Below, piece after piece: positions 1 through 5,895 of a DNA stretch of 7,063 nt. Made by a program: the position numbers and the translations under genes. The DNA lies in contig JAJYSD010000061.1 of NCBI GenBank assembly GCA_021793745.1, forward strand, positions 1 through 7,063, in the 5' to 3' direction. How positions within the stretch are numbered: the first letter of the stretch is position 1; each line of letters starts with the position of its first letter. Source of the stretch: Bacillota bacterium (lineage in GTDB: Bacteria; Bacillota; Bacilli; Thermoactinomycetales; DSM-44946). Below the pieces are notes generated by a model. The model worked only from the letters and a program-made list of their open reading frames with translations. It did not search any database and was not told the origin of the DNA.

Positions 1-662
1 TCCCTGGAAACCAGAAAGCGGGGAGTTTCGGGAACAAGGAACAGCAAGAGGAAGAATAAAAGCGCAGGAACGACTTCTGAAGCAAACATATATCGCCAGC
101 CCCGGTCGACAATCCATTCAAAGGAACGGCCGTTGGCGATGCTCCAGTTTACGACATATACTACCAGCTGCCCAAAGATGATGGCGAATTGATACCAGGA
201 AACCAGCCTTCCGCGAATATGCGCGGGAGCGATTTCTCCGATATAGGTGGGAGCCGTCGCAGACGCCAGCCCGACACCGACTCCCCCCAGAATCCGGTAC
301 ACATTGAGCATCATCAATACGCCAAACGTCGGTTCCCCCGCCTTGAAAAAAAGAAATTCCGGATAGGCAGACCCCAGGGCTGACAGGATAAACAAAACGG
401 CAGCCAGCAGCAGGGTATTTTTCCTACCGATTCGGTTTGAAAAGAACCCCGAGATGATTCCGCCGATAATACAGCCGATCAAGGCGGAAGAGACGGTGAT
501 GCCGTGGGCAAACGATCCAAGATCCAGGCTGTCAATCAAATAAACTTCGATCGCCTGCTCCGCTCCCGAGATGACCGCAGTATCGTATCCGAAGAGCAGC
601 CCTCCCAAAGTGGCAACCAGCGTAATGGCCGCAACATACAGGATACTCCTGCGATTGCGCAT
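1..662 (-). CDS. xylT: D-xylose/H+ symporter, XylE-like sugar porter (MFS), 3' end outside the window
   Basis: This gene encodes a membrane sugar-proton symporter of the major facilitator superfamily, most likely importing D-xylose. The reading frame stays open from an ATG at 662 to the window edge, giving 220 residues or roughly the N-terminal half. Visible features are TM1 with LLFGYDTAVISG (22-33), the loop motif NRIGRK (76-81), YRILGGVGVGLAS (122-134), PAHIRGRLVS (146-155), QFAIIFGQ (158-165) and the sugar-porter signature PETPRFLVSR (211-220). From memory of E. coli XylE, F24 and D27 fall at identical numbers, and R123 and Q158 match XylE R133 and Q168 (proton coupling and xylose contact). 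This supports the chosen start, although the strong SD (707-702) lies 39 nt upstream with a hairpin between. It follows xylB by 108 nt, the same order as B. megaterium xylABT. The symbol is inferred from that synteny; substrate specificity is inferred from similarity and context. Confidence 0.93.
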   Translation of the reverse strand, partial: MRNRRSILYVAAITLVATLGGLLFGYDTAVISGAEQAIEVYLIDSLDLGSFAHGITVSSALIGCIIGGIISGFFSNRIGRKNTLLLAAVLFILSALGSAYPEFLFFKAGEPTFGVLMMLNVYRILGGVGVGLASATAPTYIGEIAPAHIRGRLVSWYQFAIIFGQLVVYVVNWSIANGRSFEWIVDRGWRYMFASEVVPALLFFLLLFLVPETPRFLVSR

Positions 663-673
663 CGTTTTCAAGA

Positions 674-695
674 GCAAGATCCCAACGGATCTTGC
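674..695 (-). promoter_or_regulatory. Perfect hairpin between the SD and start codon of the xylose transporter
   Basis: A perfect 9-bp inverted repeat, GCAAGATCC and GGATCTTGC around a 4-nt loop, lies between the best SD (AGGAGG at 707-702, minus strand) and the transporter ATG (662-660). The linear SD-to-start spacing is 39 nt, far too long for normal initiation. Folding the hairpin would cut the effective spacing to about 17 nt. No T-run follows, so it is not an intrinsic terminator. Alternatives are in-frame TTG starts at 677 or 671, or a processing or mRNA-stability element. The repeat is certain; its role is inferred. Confidence 0.5.
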
Positions 696-770
696 CCCTT
701 TCCTCCTCTCCACTCCAGAGGTTAAAACGGTTACATCTTTTTCGAAAGAACACCTGAAACCGAAATTCGT

Positions 771-2270
771 CTAATCTCTATATTTCATCAGCGCTTTGTT
801 CAGCGCAGCCGTCGCCGGATAGATCTCTCTGTACAAATGGAACAGGCCTCGGTATTTCTCGACGTTTTCCTCGATCGGATCGTAAATTGTATCCACCCTC
901 AAAAACCGATCGCTGCATTCCTGGAGCGAGTCAAACCAGCCGCATCCATAGGCCGCCAGCATGGCGGCTCCCATCCCCGGTCCCTGTTCGCTGGAAAGTT
1001 TGACAATCCTGGCGTTGAAAATGTCCGCCTGCATTTGCAGCCAGGCTTCGTTTTTGGCTCCTCCGCCGATCGAAACGATGGTGTCGATCCTTTTGCCATG
1101 CTCGCGGAAAATCTCGACCGACTCATTGAGCGAAAAGGTGATCCCCTCCAGAACCGCACGGACAAAATGCTTCATCTGATGGGAACTGTCCATGCCGATA
1201 AAGCTGCCTCGAATGTTCGCATCCGCATGCGGCGTCCTTTCCCCGACGATATAGGGGGTAAAGAGCAACCCGTTGGAACCGATCGGCACCCGGGCCACAT
1301 CCGCCAACAATTCATCAAATCCGGCCTTTTGGGCGAAGGCGTCTTTAAACCACGACAAACTGTACCCGGCGGCCAGGGTGACCCCCATCGTGTAATAGGC
1401 GTCGGGCGCGCCGTGGTTGAAGTAATGCACTTTCCCGCCAAAGTTTTTGTTCCCGTCGGCTTCATAGGACAGGAACACGCCGGATGTGCCGATGCTGACC
1501 ATCGATTTTCCATCCTGCAAAATCCCCGCTCCGATCGCCCCGCACGCGTTGTCCGCCCCGCCGGCAAAAACGCGCGTTTTGGTGGACAAACCCGTGGCTT
1601 TGGCGATTTCCGGGGTGATCGTTCCCACTTCTTCATGGGATTCCACAAGCGGCGGGCAGAGTTCAACGGGGATATCCAACAGGCGGCAGATTTCCTCGCT
1701 CCATTTTTTCTCGGTGATATCGAGCAACAGGGTGCCGGCCGCATCGGAATATTCCATGTGCAATTGTCCGGTCAGCCGGTAGCGCACATAATCTTTGGGC
1801 AACACAAAGGTTTTCACTTTGCGGTATACCTCGGGTTCGTTCCTTTTCACCCAGAGAATCTTGGGCAGCGTAAATCCTTCCAGGGCCAGATTCTTGGCAA
1901 TTTGAAGCAGGCGTTCTCTCCCGACCTTCTCATCAATCTCCCGACATTCCCGGGTCGTGCGCGTGTCGTTCCAAAGAATGGCATTTCGCAACACTTGATT
2001 GTTTTCATCCAGCAGCACGAGCCCGTGCATTTGCCCGGAAAAGCTGAGGCCTTCGATGTCCTCCGGACGGCAATCGCCATATTTCAGGAGATCAGACAGT
2101 CCGGCGACTGTCTGATCTACCCAATCTTCGGGATTTTGCTCGCTGTATCCCGCTTTTTCCTGGATCAGCGGATAGGTTTTGGAAACTTCCCGGACCACTT
2201 GCCCCTGCTGGTTGACCAGCAAGATTTTGACCGCGCTGGTCCCCAGATCCACCCCGATGACGTATTTCAT
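771..2270 (-). CDS. xylB: Xylulokinase
   Basis: Cytoplasmic FGGY-family sugar kinase that phosphorylates D-xylulose with ATP to D-xylulose 5-phosphate, linking xylose to the pentose phosphate pathway. The product is 499 aa, a usual length for XylB. In order it shows the N-terminal phosphate-binding loop GVDLGTSAVK (6-15), the substrate motif SGQMHG (78-83), the catalytic-base region AGGADNACGA (236-245) with D240 as the expected general base, the second phosphate motif SIGTSG (259-264), and GGGAKNEAW (402-410) in the FGGY C-terminal domain. An in-frame ATG lies 21 nt upstream at 2291, but the ATG at 2270 is preceded by GGGGGAG at 7-nt spacing and begins directly with the conserved MKYVIGVDLGTS, so I chose 2270. 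It starts 24 nt after the xylA stop, which indicates translation from a shared mRNA. No key motif is missing. Confidence 0.97.
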   Translation of the reverse strand: MKYVIGVDLGTSAVKILLVNQQGQVVREVSKTYPLIQEKAGYSEQNPEDWVDQTVAGLSDLLKYGDCRPEDIEGLSFSGQMHGLVLLDENNQVLRNAILWNDTRTTRECREIDEKVGRERLLQIAKNLALEGFTLPKILWVKRNEPEVYRKVKTFVLPKDYVRYRLTGQLHMEYSDAAGTLLLDITEKKWSEEICRLLDIPVELCPPLVESHEEVGTITPEIAKATGLSTKTRVFAGGADNACGAIGAGILQDGKSMVSIGTSGVFLSYEADGNKNFGGKVHYFNHGAPDAYYTMGVTLAAGYSLSWFKDAFAQKAGFDELLADVARVPIGSNGLLFTPYIVGERTPHADANIRGSFIGMDSSHQMKHFVRAVLEGITFSLNESVEIFREHGKRIDTIVSIGGGAKNEAWLQMQADIFNARIVKLSSEQGPGMGAAMLAAYGCGWFDSLQECSDRFLRVDTIYDPIEENVEKYRGLFHLYREIYPATAALNKALMKYRD

Positions 2271-2294
2271 GGCAAACTCCCCCGCATTCACGCC

Positions 2295-3620
2295 TTATTG
2301 AAAAGCGTTCAACAAGTACCGGTTGATGGTCGCTTTGATCTCTTCCGTCCTTCCCGATTCATTTCGGATTTCCGTCAGGTCGAGCACATATTGCTCCAGC
2401 TTGTGAAAATCGGCTTTTCCCTCCACGATCTCTTTGCCAATCCCTTCGGTGAAGCTGCGGTAGCGCCTCTCCAAAACTTGATCCAGCACCCCGTCCTCCA
2501 ACAGCCGATGAGCCACCTTCAAACCCACGGCAAAGGCGTCCATCCCCGCGATATGCGCGATGAACAGATCTTCCGGTTCAAAGGATCCCCGGCGCACCTT
2601 GGCGTCAAAGTTGAGGCCGCCCCTTCCCAGACCGCCGTTTTTCAACACTTCCACCATGGCCAGGGTTACCGAATACAAATCCGTCGGAAATTCATCCGTA
2701 TCCCATCCCAACAGCGGATGCCCCTGGTTGGCGTCGATCGATCCCAGCATGCCATGGATCCGCGCATAATGCAGTTCGTGCTCAAAGGTGTGGCCGGCAA
2801 GGGTGGCGTGGTTCGCCTCGATATTAAATTTGAAATGATCCACCAGATCGTATTTCTGCAGGAAAGCATATCCGCTGGCCACATCAAAATCGTACTGGTG
2901 AGTGGTCGGCTCTTTGGGCTTGGGTTCGATCAAAAACTGACCGTCAAAGCCGATTTCCTTCGCATAATCCACCGCCATGTGCAAGAAACGCGCCAGGTTG
3001 TCCAGTTCCAACTTCATGTCCGTGTTGAGCAGGGTTTCATACCCTTCCCGTCCGCCCCAGAACACATAGTTCTCCGCCCCGAGTTCCTTGGCGACCTCCA
3101 GCCCTTTTTTCACTTTGGCTGCGGCGTAGGCGAACACATCGGCGTTGTTGGAAGTGGCGGCACCGTGGACAAAGCGCGGATGGGTGAAATTGTTGACCGT
3201 ATTCCACAGCAGCTTGGTCTTGCTGTCTTTCATGTAATCCTTGATCATGGCGACGATGGTATCCAGGTTTTTGTTGGTTTCCCGCAAGGTGCTCCCTTCT
3301 GGGGCGATATCGACATCGTGGAAGCAAAAATAGGGAACATCCATCTTTTCAAAGAATTCAAAGGCCGCTTCCACCCGGGCCTTGGCCCGATCCATACCGG
3401 TAAATTTGTCCCAGGGGCGAAGGGCCGTACCCGTTCCGAACGGATCGGACAATTCATTGGTAAATGTGTGCCAGTACGCAACACTGAAGCGGAGGATCTC
3501 CTTCATCGTCTTGTCGCCGACTTTTTCCTCCGGGTTATAAAATTTGAAAGCAAAGGGATTGGTTGAATCGGGGCCTTCATATTCGATCTTGTCGATGTTG
3601 GGAAAATAGCTCACTGCCAT
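2295..3620 (-). CDS. xylA: Xylose isomerase (class II)
   Basis: Metal-dependent cytoplasmic isomerase converting D-xylose to D-xylulose (and D-glucose to D-fructose in related enzymes). From the ATG at 3620 the product is 441 aa. The catalytic pair is H101 and D104 in FHDVD; the metal ligands are E232 and K234 (IEPKPKEP), E268 and H271 (NIEANHA), D296 (SIDAN), D307 and D309 (GWDTDEF), and D339 (NFDAK). W139 and V186 line the substrate pocket. These numbers match class II enzymes such as the Thermotoga neapolitana one residue for residue, which supports this start. The SD AAAGGAG sits only 2 nt from this ATG, so a GTG at 3614 (spacing 8, 439 aa) is a real alternative; a TTG at 3632 has no SD. 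It heads the xyl operon behind a long leader with two operator-like repeats. Confidence 0.98.
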   Translation of the reverse strand: MAVSYFPNIDKIEYEGPDSTNPFAFKFYNPEEKVGDKTMKEILRFSVAYWHTFTNELSDPFGTGTALRPWDKFTGMDRAKARVEAAFEFFEKMDVPYFCFHDVDIAPEGSTLRETNKNLDTIVAMIKDYMKDSKTKLLWNTVNNFTHPRFVHGAATSNNADVFAYAAAKVKKGLEVAKELGAENYVFWGGREGYETLLNTDMKLELDNLARFLHMAVDYAKEIGFDGQFLIEPKPKEPTTHQYDFDVASGYAFLQKYDLVDHFKFNIEANHATLAGHTFEHELHYARIHGMLGSIDANQGHPLLGWDTDEFPTDLYSVTLAMVEVLKNGGLGRGGLNFDAKVRRGSFEPEDLFIAHIAGMDAFAVGLKVAHRLLEDGVLDQVLERRYRSFTEGIGKEIVEGKADFHKLEQYVLDLTEIRNESGRTEEIKATINRYLLNAFQ

Positions 3621-3633
3621 TTCTCCTTTCAAC

Positions 3634-3666
3634 CCAGTTTCACTTTGTTCGCTTGTTAAATTAATA
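3634..3666 (-). promoter_or_regulatory. Downstream copy of a candidate xyl operator repeat, next to the xylA SD
   Basis: This 33-bp segment matches 3842-3874 at 25 of 33 positions, with the core CGAACAAAGTGNAACTGG identical apart from one base (read on the minus strand). It lies immediately upstream of the xylA SD, about 200 nt downstream of the probable transcription start. I infer a binding site for a xylose-responsive regulator such as the ROK-family repressor XylR. It is not a clear match to the Bacillus xylO palindrome as I remember it, so the protein partner is uncertain. Confidence 0.5.
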
Positions 3667-3679
3667 TCAACCTCTTGTT

Positions 3680-3736
3680 TCAGCGATGCCCTTCACAACA
3701 TGCCTTCATCGGGTTAACATCCCTTTTGTACATCAT
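3680..3736 (-). other. Possible short upstream ORF in the xylA leader (18 codons)
   Basis: An ATGATG preceded by the purine-rich AAAAGGAAAAGGGG opens an 18-codon frame ([18 protein letters not shown], then TGA) within the xylA leader, ending 59 nt before the xylA ATG. The SD-like sequence is the only support; the peptide has no recognisable feature and may be chance. A second, SD-less 17-codon frame ends just upstream. Confidence 0.2.
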
Positions 3737-3755
3737 CCCCTTTTCCTTTTACAGC

Positions 3756-3796
3756 ATCACCTCGGAATTGAAAAGGTCGTTTTCAAGGAAGGTGAT
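3756..3796 (-). promoter_or_regulatory. Two-tier stem-loop in the xylA leader
   Basis: Two perfect 7-bp inverted repeats are nested: outer ATCACCT with AGGTGAT (3762-3756 and 3796-3790) and inner TTGAAAA with TTTTCAA (3786-3780 and 3774-3768) around a 5-nt loop, separated by small internal loops. No T-run follows in either direction, so it is not an intrinsic terminator. It lies between the two operator repeats in the leader. The inner part resembles a CcpA cre palindrome split by three extra bases, but it does not meet the cre consensus. Role unknown. Confidence 0.45.
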
Positions 3797-3841
3797 AAAC
3801 ATGCCGGAAAAAGGATCGCAGAACAACCGTCAATGCATTTT

Positions 3842-3874
3842 CCAGTTACACTTTGTTCGTCCTCTAAACCAATA
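3842..3874 (-). promoter_or_regulatory. Upstream copy of a candidate xyl operator repeat, at the transcription start
   Basis: This copy overlaps the -10 box (3877-3872) and the expected start of transcription, a normal position for a repressor operator. It shares 17 of 18 core bases with 3634-3666. A bound regulator here would block RNA polymerase, and joint binding with the downstream copy could form a loop. The repeat is seen directly; the XylR assignment is inferred from gene context. Confidence 0.55.
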
Positions 3875-3900
3875 GTATCTTTTTGTGGAAGCGGTGTCAA
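3872..3900 (-). promoter_or_regulatory. Sigma-A promoter of the xylA-xylB-transporter operon
   Basis: A consensus -35 box TTGACA (3900-3895) is separated by exactly 17 bp from TACTAT (3877-3872), a good -10 box. The predicted start near 3865 gives a leader of about 245 nt before xylA. No better promoter lies closer to the gene. An inverted repeat AAACATG / CATGTTT (3904-3910 and 3931-3937) sits just upstream and could be a further control site. Confidence 0.8.
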
Positions 3901-3943
3901 TCGAAACATGTCTTCACCGGATTAAAAGTTCATGTTTTGTTCA

Positions 3944-4137
3944 TCATCGGGGAAGCCCGATCTTTTGGCTGCTACTTTTGTAGCGTCCAGCCGAAGCCGG
4001 CATAAAGGCGGCACGGGTTCCGCCGGGGGCCGGATGGACGAGCGGGCTCTCCCCGTAGGCGGGGGATCGCCGAAGTGCGGGGCGAACTTGCGGCGGGATC
4101 GGATCCCGGGGGATATGCCAACCAGCGCCCATACACC
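3944..4137. other. GC-rich hairpin-dense intergenic element
   Basis: Lying between the speH terminator and the xyl promoter, this stretch is far richer in G and C than the flanking intergenic DNA and is packed with inverted repeats. They are ATCGGG/CCCGAT (near 3947-3962); GGCT-GCTAC/GTAGC-AGCC (3967-3992); three nested stems CGTCCA/TGGACG (3984-3989, 4035-4040), CCGGC/GCCGG (3997-4001, 4029-4033) and GGCGG/CCGCC (4007-4011, 4020-4024); CCCCG/CGGGG with a TAGG loop (4051-4064); GATC-GCCG-AAGT/ACTT-CGGC-GATC (4065-4100); and the palindrome GGGATC-G-GATCCC (4095-4107). ORFs on both strands cross it, but none has an SD or a recognisable product. It could be a structured RNA, a dispersed palindromic repeat or a mobile-element remnant. 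No known riboswitch class was recognised. Confidence 0.5.
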
Positions 4138-4146
4138 TTCTCTTCC

Positions 4147-4181
4147 AATTAAAGAAGCCTCCGTTCTTCGGGAACGGAGGC
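4147..4181 (-). terminator. Rho-independent terminator of speH
   Basis: On the minus strand a perfect 10-bp stem, GCCTCCGTTC with GAACGGAGGC around a 5-nt loop, is followed by TTCTTTAATT. It begins 14 nt after the speH stop codon. The T tract is interrupted but the stem is strong. It should separate speH transcription from the xyl operon downstream. Confidence 0.85.
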
Positions 4182-4195
4182 GGAAATCTCGAGCT

Positions 4196-4597
4196 TCAAA
4201 CGGCGACTTCACTTGTCGGCAGTTTAGGTTGGATAACCTCTATGGGACCGTCGCCTCTTCTAAGCACCTTGGGAAACGCCCGTGTCGGCTTCAGCACATC
4301 CATCAGGTATTGGATGGCCAACATCGGATCAACGGTATACCCACAGGTATAACAGTCGAGTGCGGCAAATCCCTTTTCCGGATAGGTGTGAATCGATAGG
4401 TGGCTTTCCGAGAGGAGAACCAGTACGGTGGCTCCCTGCGGTTCAAACTTTTTGGCCTGCACCGACAACACCGTCGCGCCGCACTTTTCGGCAGCCGTTA
4501 CCAGGTGCCGTTTCAGTTGGGAGACGTCGTTGAGCAGATGGTAATCGACGCCCCACGCATCCATCGCTACATGCCTTCCGAAAGTGGAAAATTCCAT
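4196..4597 (-). CDS. speH: S-adenosylmethionine decarboxylase proenzyme
   Basis: Pyruvoyl-dependent cytoplasmic enzyme that decarboxylates SAM, giving the aminopropyl donor for spermidine synthesis. The 133-aa product is the short prokaryotic class (about 120-135 aa). The self-processing site is in LLSESHLSIHTYPE: cleavage is expected between E64 and S65, with S65 becoming the pyruvoyl group. H70 and C85 (in DCYTCG) match the processing and catalytic H68 and C83 of the Thermotoga maritima enzyme, with the same offset of two residues as S65 to S63. GRHV near residues 7-10 and FEPQG (51-55) are also family features. The start at 4597 has AGGAAGGGGG upstream at 8-nt spacing. The gene is monocistronic by appearance, with its own promoter, a structured leader and a terminator. 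No spermidine synthase gene is in the window. The symbol speD is also used for this family. Confidence 0.95.
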   Translation of the reverse strand: MEFSTFGRHVAMDAWGVDYHLLNDVSQLKRHLVTAAEKCGATVLSVQAKKFEPQGATVLVLLSESHLSIHTYPEKGFAALDCYTCGYTVDPMLAIQYLMDVLKPTRAFPKVLRRGDGPIEVIQPKLPTSEVAV

Positions 4598-4612
4598 CCT
4601 TCCGGCCCCCTT

Positions 4613-4651
4613 CCTAGCAAAAATTTGCTGTTTGAGCCAATTTAAGCTAGG
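4613..4651 (-). promoter_or_regulatory. Hairpin next to the speH SD, competing with the leader P1 stem
   Basis: CCTAGC (4651-4646) pairs with GCTAGG (4618-4613). After a TT/TT mismatch, AAATT pairs with AATTT; after a G/A mismatch, GCT pairs with AGC around the loop CAAAC, about 14 bp in all. Its 3' arm contains the first AGG of the speH SD, and its 5' arm shares CCTA with the P1 stem of the upstream fold. The two structures therefore exclude each other, which is the arrangement expected of a riboswitch expression platform acting on translation. Confidence 0.55.
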
Positions 4652-4722
4652 ATCTGCTCATTCACCACGGGGGAAGGTTAGTCCTCGGAGGTCCCAACCC
4701 TTTAAGTGAATCTTGGATCCTA
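4648..4722 (-). ncRNA. Candidate cis-regulatory RNA (aptamer-like fold) in the speH leader
   Basis: Three nested helices can be drawn on the minus strand: P1 TAGGATC/GATCCTA (4722-4716 and 4654-4648), P2 ATTCAC/GTGAAT (4711-4706 and 4665-4660), and P3 GGTT/AACC (4699-4696 and 4679-4676) closing an inner CCT/AGG hairpin. They are separated by purine-rich internal loops. The segment CCTTCC (4677-4672) can also pair with GGAAGG in the SD region. It starts about 20 nt after the predicted transcription start and precedes a gene using SAM. I do not recognise a SAM, SAH, guanidine or other known riboswitch consensus. The pairing is seen; ligand and function are unknown. Confidence 0.5.
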
Positions 4723-4744
4723 CTGACTCAGATTGACGCATATA

Positions 4745-4773
4745 ACCGTATCACATTTCATGGGGGAGTTCAA
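4745..4773 (-). promoter_or_regulatory. Probable speH promoter
   Basis: TTGAAC (4773-4768) and TACGGT (4750-4745) are separated by 17 bp, and a TG one base before the -10 box makes an extended -10. The -10 box itself is weak. Predicted transcription starts near 4738, so the whole structured leader would be transcribed. It lies just after the fabI stop codon. A CATGGGG/CCCCATG inverted repeat around it has no T-run and is not a terminator, so some read-through from fabI is possible. Confidence 0.5.
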
Positions 4774-4788
4774 GAGAATTTTCAAATC

Positions 4789-5562
4789 TCACATCCCCAT
4801 GATGTTGTAGCCGCCGTCCACATGAATCACTTCACCGGTGATTCCTCGGGAAAGGGGGCTGGACAGGAACAGGGCGGTATCCGCCACTTCGGCGGGATCC
4901 GTCGTTTTGCGGAGAGGCGACTTTTCTTCGACGATGTGCAATACGGAGTTGAAGTCTTTGACTCCCTTGGCCGCCAGGGTGCGGATCGGACCGGCGGAGA
5001 TGGCATTGACCCGGATCCCATCGGGTCCCAGGTCGTGGGCCAGATAGCGAACGCTGGCCTCCAGAGCCGCCTTGGCCACACCCATCACGTTGTAGTTGGG
5101 GATGACCCGCTCCGACCCCATGTAGGTCAGGGTGAGGATGCTGCCGCCCTCCTTCATCAGGGGCTTGGCGGCACGGGCGCAGGCCACCAGGGAGTAGGAG
5201 CTGACATCCTGGGCCAGGGCATAGCCGTCCCGGGACGTTTCCACGAAGGGAACTTCCAAATCCTCGGCCTTGGCGAAGGCGATACAGTGCACCAGCCCGT
5301 CGAGGCGTCCCCAGACTTCGCCGATCTTGTCGAAGGCGGCACGCACTTGTTCGTCCGAAGTGACATCGCATTCAATCAGGGGAGAGCCGGGCATCTCCGC
5401 GTCCACCAACTCCCTCACCCGCCGTTCCAGCCGTTCGCCCTGGTAGGTGAAGGCCAGCTCCGCGCCGTGGCTGTGCAGGCTCCGGGCGATGGCCCAGGCG
5501 ATGCTCCGCTTGTTGGCCACCCCCATGATCAAAACGCGCTTGCCCTCCATCAATTTGGTCAT
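4789..5562 (-). CDS. fabI: Enoyl-[acyl-carrier-protein] reductase (NADH), FabI type
   Basis: Cytoplasmic short-chain dehydrogenase/reductase that reduces trans-2-enoyl-ACP to acyl-ACP, the last step of each fatty-acid elongation cycle. The 257-aa length is normal. The N-terminal nucleotide motif is GVANKRSIAWAIA (14-26), with D66 in ECDV and the strand end CIAFA (93-97). The catalytic set is Y147 (TYMGSE), Y157 and K164 (Y-x6-K in NYNVMGVAK), one residue offset from E. coli FabI Y146, Y156 and K163. The C-terminal GEVIHVDGGYNIMG (243-256) is also typical. The start at 5562 has GGAAGGGAG about 10 nt upstream; an ATG four codons in has no SD. It appears to be transcribed alone from a promoter overlapped by a FapR-type operator. 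FabI is the target of triclosan and isoniazid-type inhibitors; nothing in the visible motifs suggests altered catalysis. Confidence 0.97.
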   Translation of the reverse strand: MTKLMEGKRVLIMGVANKRSIAWAIARSLHSHGAELAFTYQGERLERRVRELVDAEMPGSPLIECDVTSDEQVRAAFDKIGEVWGRLDGLVHCIAFAKAEDLEVPFVETSRDGYALAQDVSSYSLVACARAAKPLMKEGGSILTLTYMGSERVIPNYNVMGVAKAALEASVRYLAHDLGPDGIRVNAISAGPIRTLAAKGVKDFNSVLHIVEEKSPLRKTTDPAEVADTALFLSSPLSRGITGEVIHVDGGYNIMGM

Positions 5563-5635
5563 GGTCCACGATCTCCCTTCCTATTGTATGTAGCTGCTCG
5601 TCTAAAGGGGAACGAGTCACTGGCGGATTTCCGAT

Positions 5636-5652
5636 TTAGTACCTGCTACTAA
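5636..5652. promoter_or_regulatory. FapR operator at the fabI promoter
   Basis: TTAGTACCTGCTACTAA is a 17-bp palindrome with perfect TTAGTA/TACTAA arms (one further base pair each side), matching the known FapR operator form TTAGTA-N5-TACTAA. It lies at about +5 to +21 of the fabI promoter, where FapR would block transcription until malonyl-CoA releases it. FapR regulation of fabI is established in Bacillus subtilis; here it is inferred from the site. Confidence 0.88.
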
Positions 5653-5663
5653 ACCCATATTCC

Positions 5664-5692
5664 AGCGTAGCGGAAATAAAAGGGGATGTCAA
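5664..5692 (-). promoter_or_regulatory. Sigma-A promoter of fabI
   Basis: A perfect -35 box TTGACA (5692-5687) lies 17 bp from TACGCT (5669-5664). The predicted start near 5657 leaves a leader of about 95 nt before fabI. The FapR-type palindrome begins just downstream. The -35 box overlaps the end of the small ORF at 5689-5895. Confidence 0.75.
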
Positions 5693-5895
5693 TTGAGCGC
5701 TTCGGGATCGGATCTGCCATCTTCTTCTTTTCTTTTCACGCCCAGCGGAAGCGTGAATTCCCGCCGTTGGGAGATGTGCCACTTGGAGGTGTAGAGGATT
5801 CCCGCGGTCACCGACAGGCTGTCCACGCCTTCGACCGGCCGGCACAGGGGGAGATACAGCTCTCCGCCCCGCTCTGCACGGCCCTCATATTCCAA
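5689..5895 (-). CDS. Small hypothetical ORF (68 aa), start uncertain, possibly a remnant
   Basis: A 68-codon frame between the ABC transporter and fabI. I do not recognise the product. The central part, LYLPLCRPVEGVDSLSVT (14-31), continued by AGILYTSKWHISQRREFTLP (32-51), looks protein-like, with alternating hydrophobic residues and GC-rich third codon positions, followed by a charged, Lys/Glu/Asp-rich tail. There is no signal peptide or membrane segment. The only full-length start is TTG at 5895 with no SD, and an in-frame stop lies a few codons upstream. A second frame opening at ATG 5914 covers the preceding bases, so a frameshift or a decayed N-terminus is possible. Its stop codon overlaps the fabI -35 box. 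Confidence 0.35.
   Translation of the reverse strand: MEYEGRAERGGELYLPLCRPVEGVDSLSVTAGILYTSKWHISQRREFTLPLGVKRKEEDGRSDPEALN

Noticed and set aside
189..774. Short plus- and minus-strand frames within and upstream of the transporter gene
   Set aside because: The minus-strand frame starting at 662 encodes an unmistakable sugar porter through to the window edge. The others are out-of-frame shadows.
837..3566. A 909-codon open frame on the plus strand, antisense to xylB and xylA
   Set aside because: It lies opposite two clearly real genes, lacks an SD and family motifs, and runs straight across the xylA-xylB junction. It is a by-product of their codon usage.
3768..3786. CcpA cre site in the xylA leader
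   Set aside because: TTGAAAA-N5-TTTTCAA resembles the cre palindrome, but three extra bases at the centre break the consensus spacing.
3675..3925. Two plus-strand frames across the xylA leader
   Set aside because: They overlap the xyl promoter and operator repeats on the opposite strand, have no SD and show no protein features.
3945..3966. Plus-strand terminator (ATCGGG/CCCGAT followed by CTTTT)
   Set aside because: The stem is only 6 bp, the T-run is 4, and no plus-strand gene ends upstream of it.
3944..4137. Lysine, cobalamin, TPP or c-di-GMP riboswitch in the GC-rich element
   Set aside because: Short look-alike strings such as GATCGCCGAAG occur, but the conserved cores of these classes are absent and no suitable downstream gene lies on the plus strand.
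3922..4399. Open frames on both strands across the GC-rich element (minus 4212-3922 and 4132-3944, plus 3932-4399)
   Set aside because: None has an SD or recognisable domain, they overlap speH or its terminator, and they are rich in Arg/Pro/Gly as expected of translated GC-rich noncoding DNA.
4822..5652. A 276-codon open frame on the plus strand opposite fabI
   Set aside because: It mirrors the fabI coding frame, has low-complexity Gly/His-rich composition and runs into the FapR operator and promoter.
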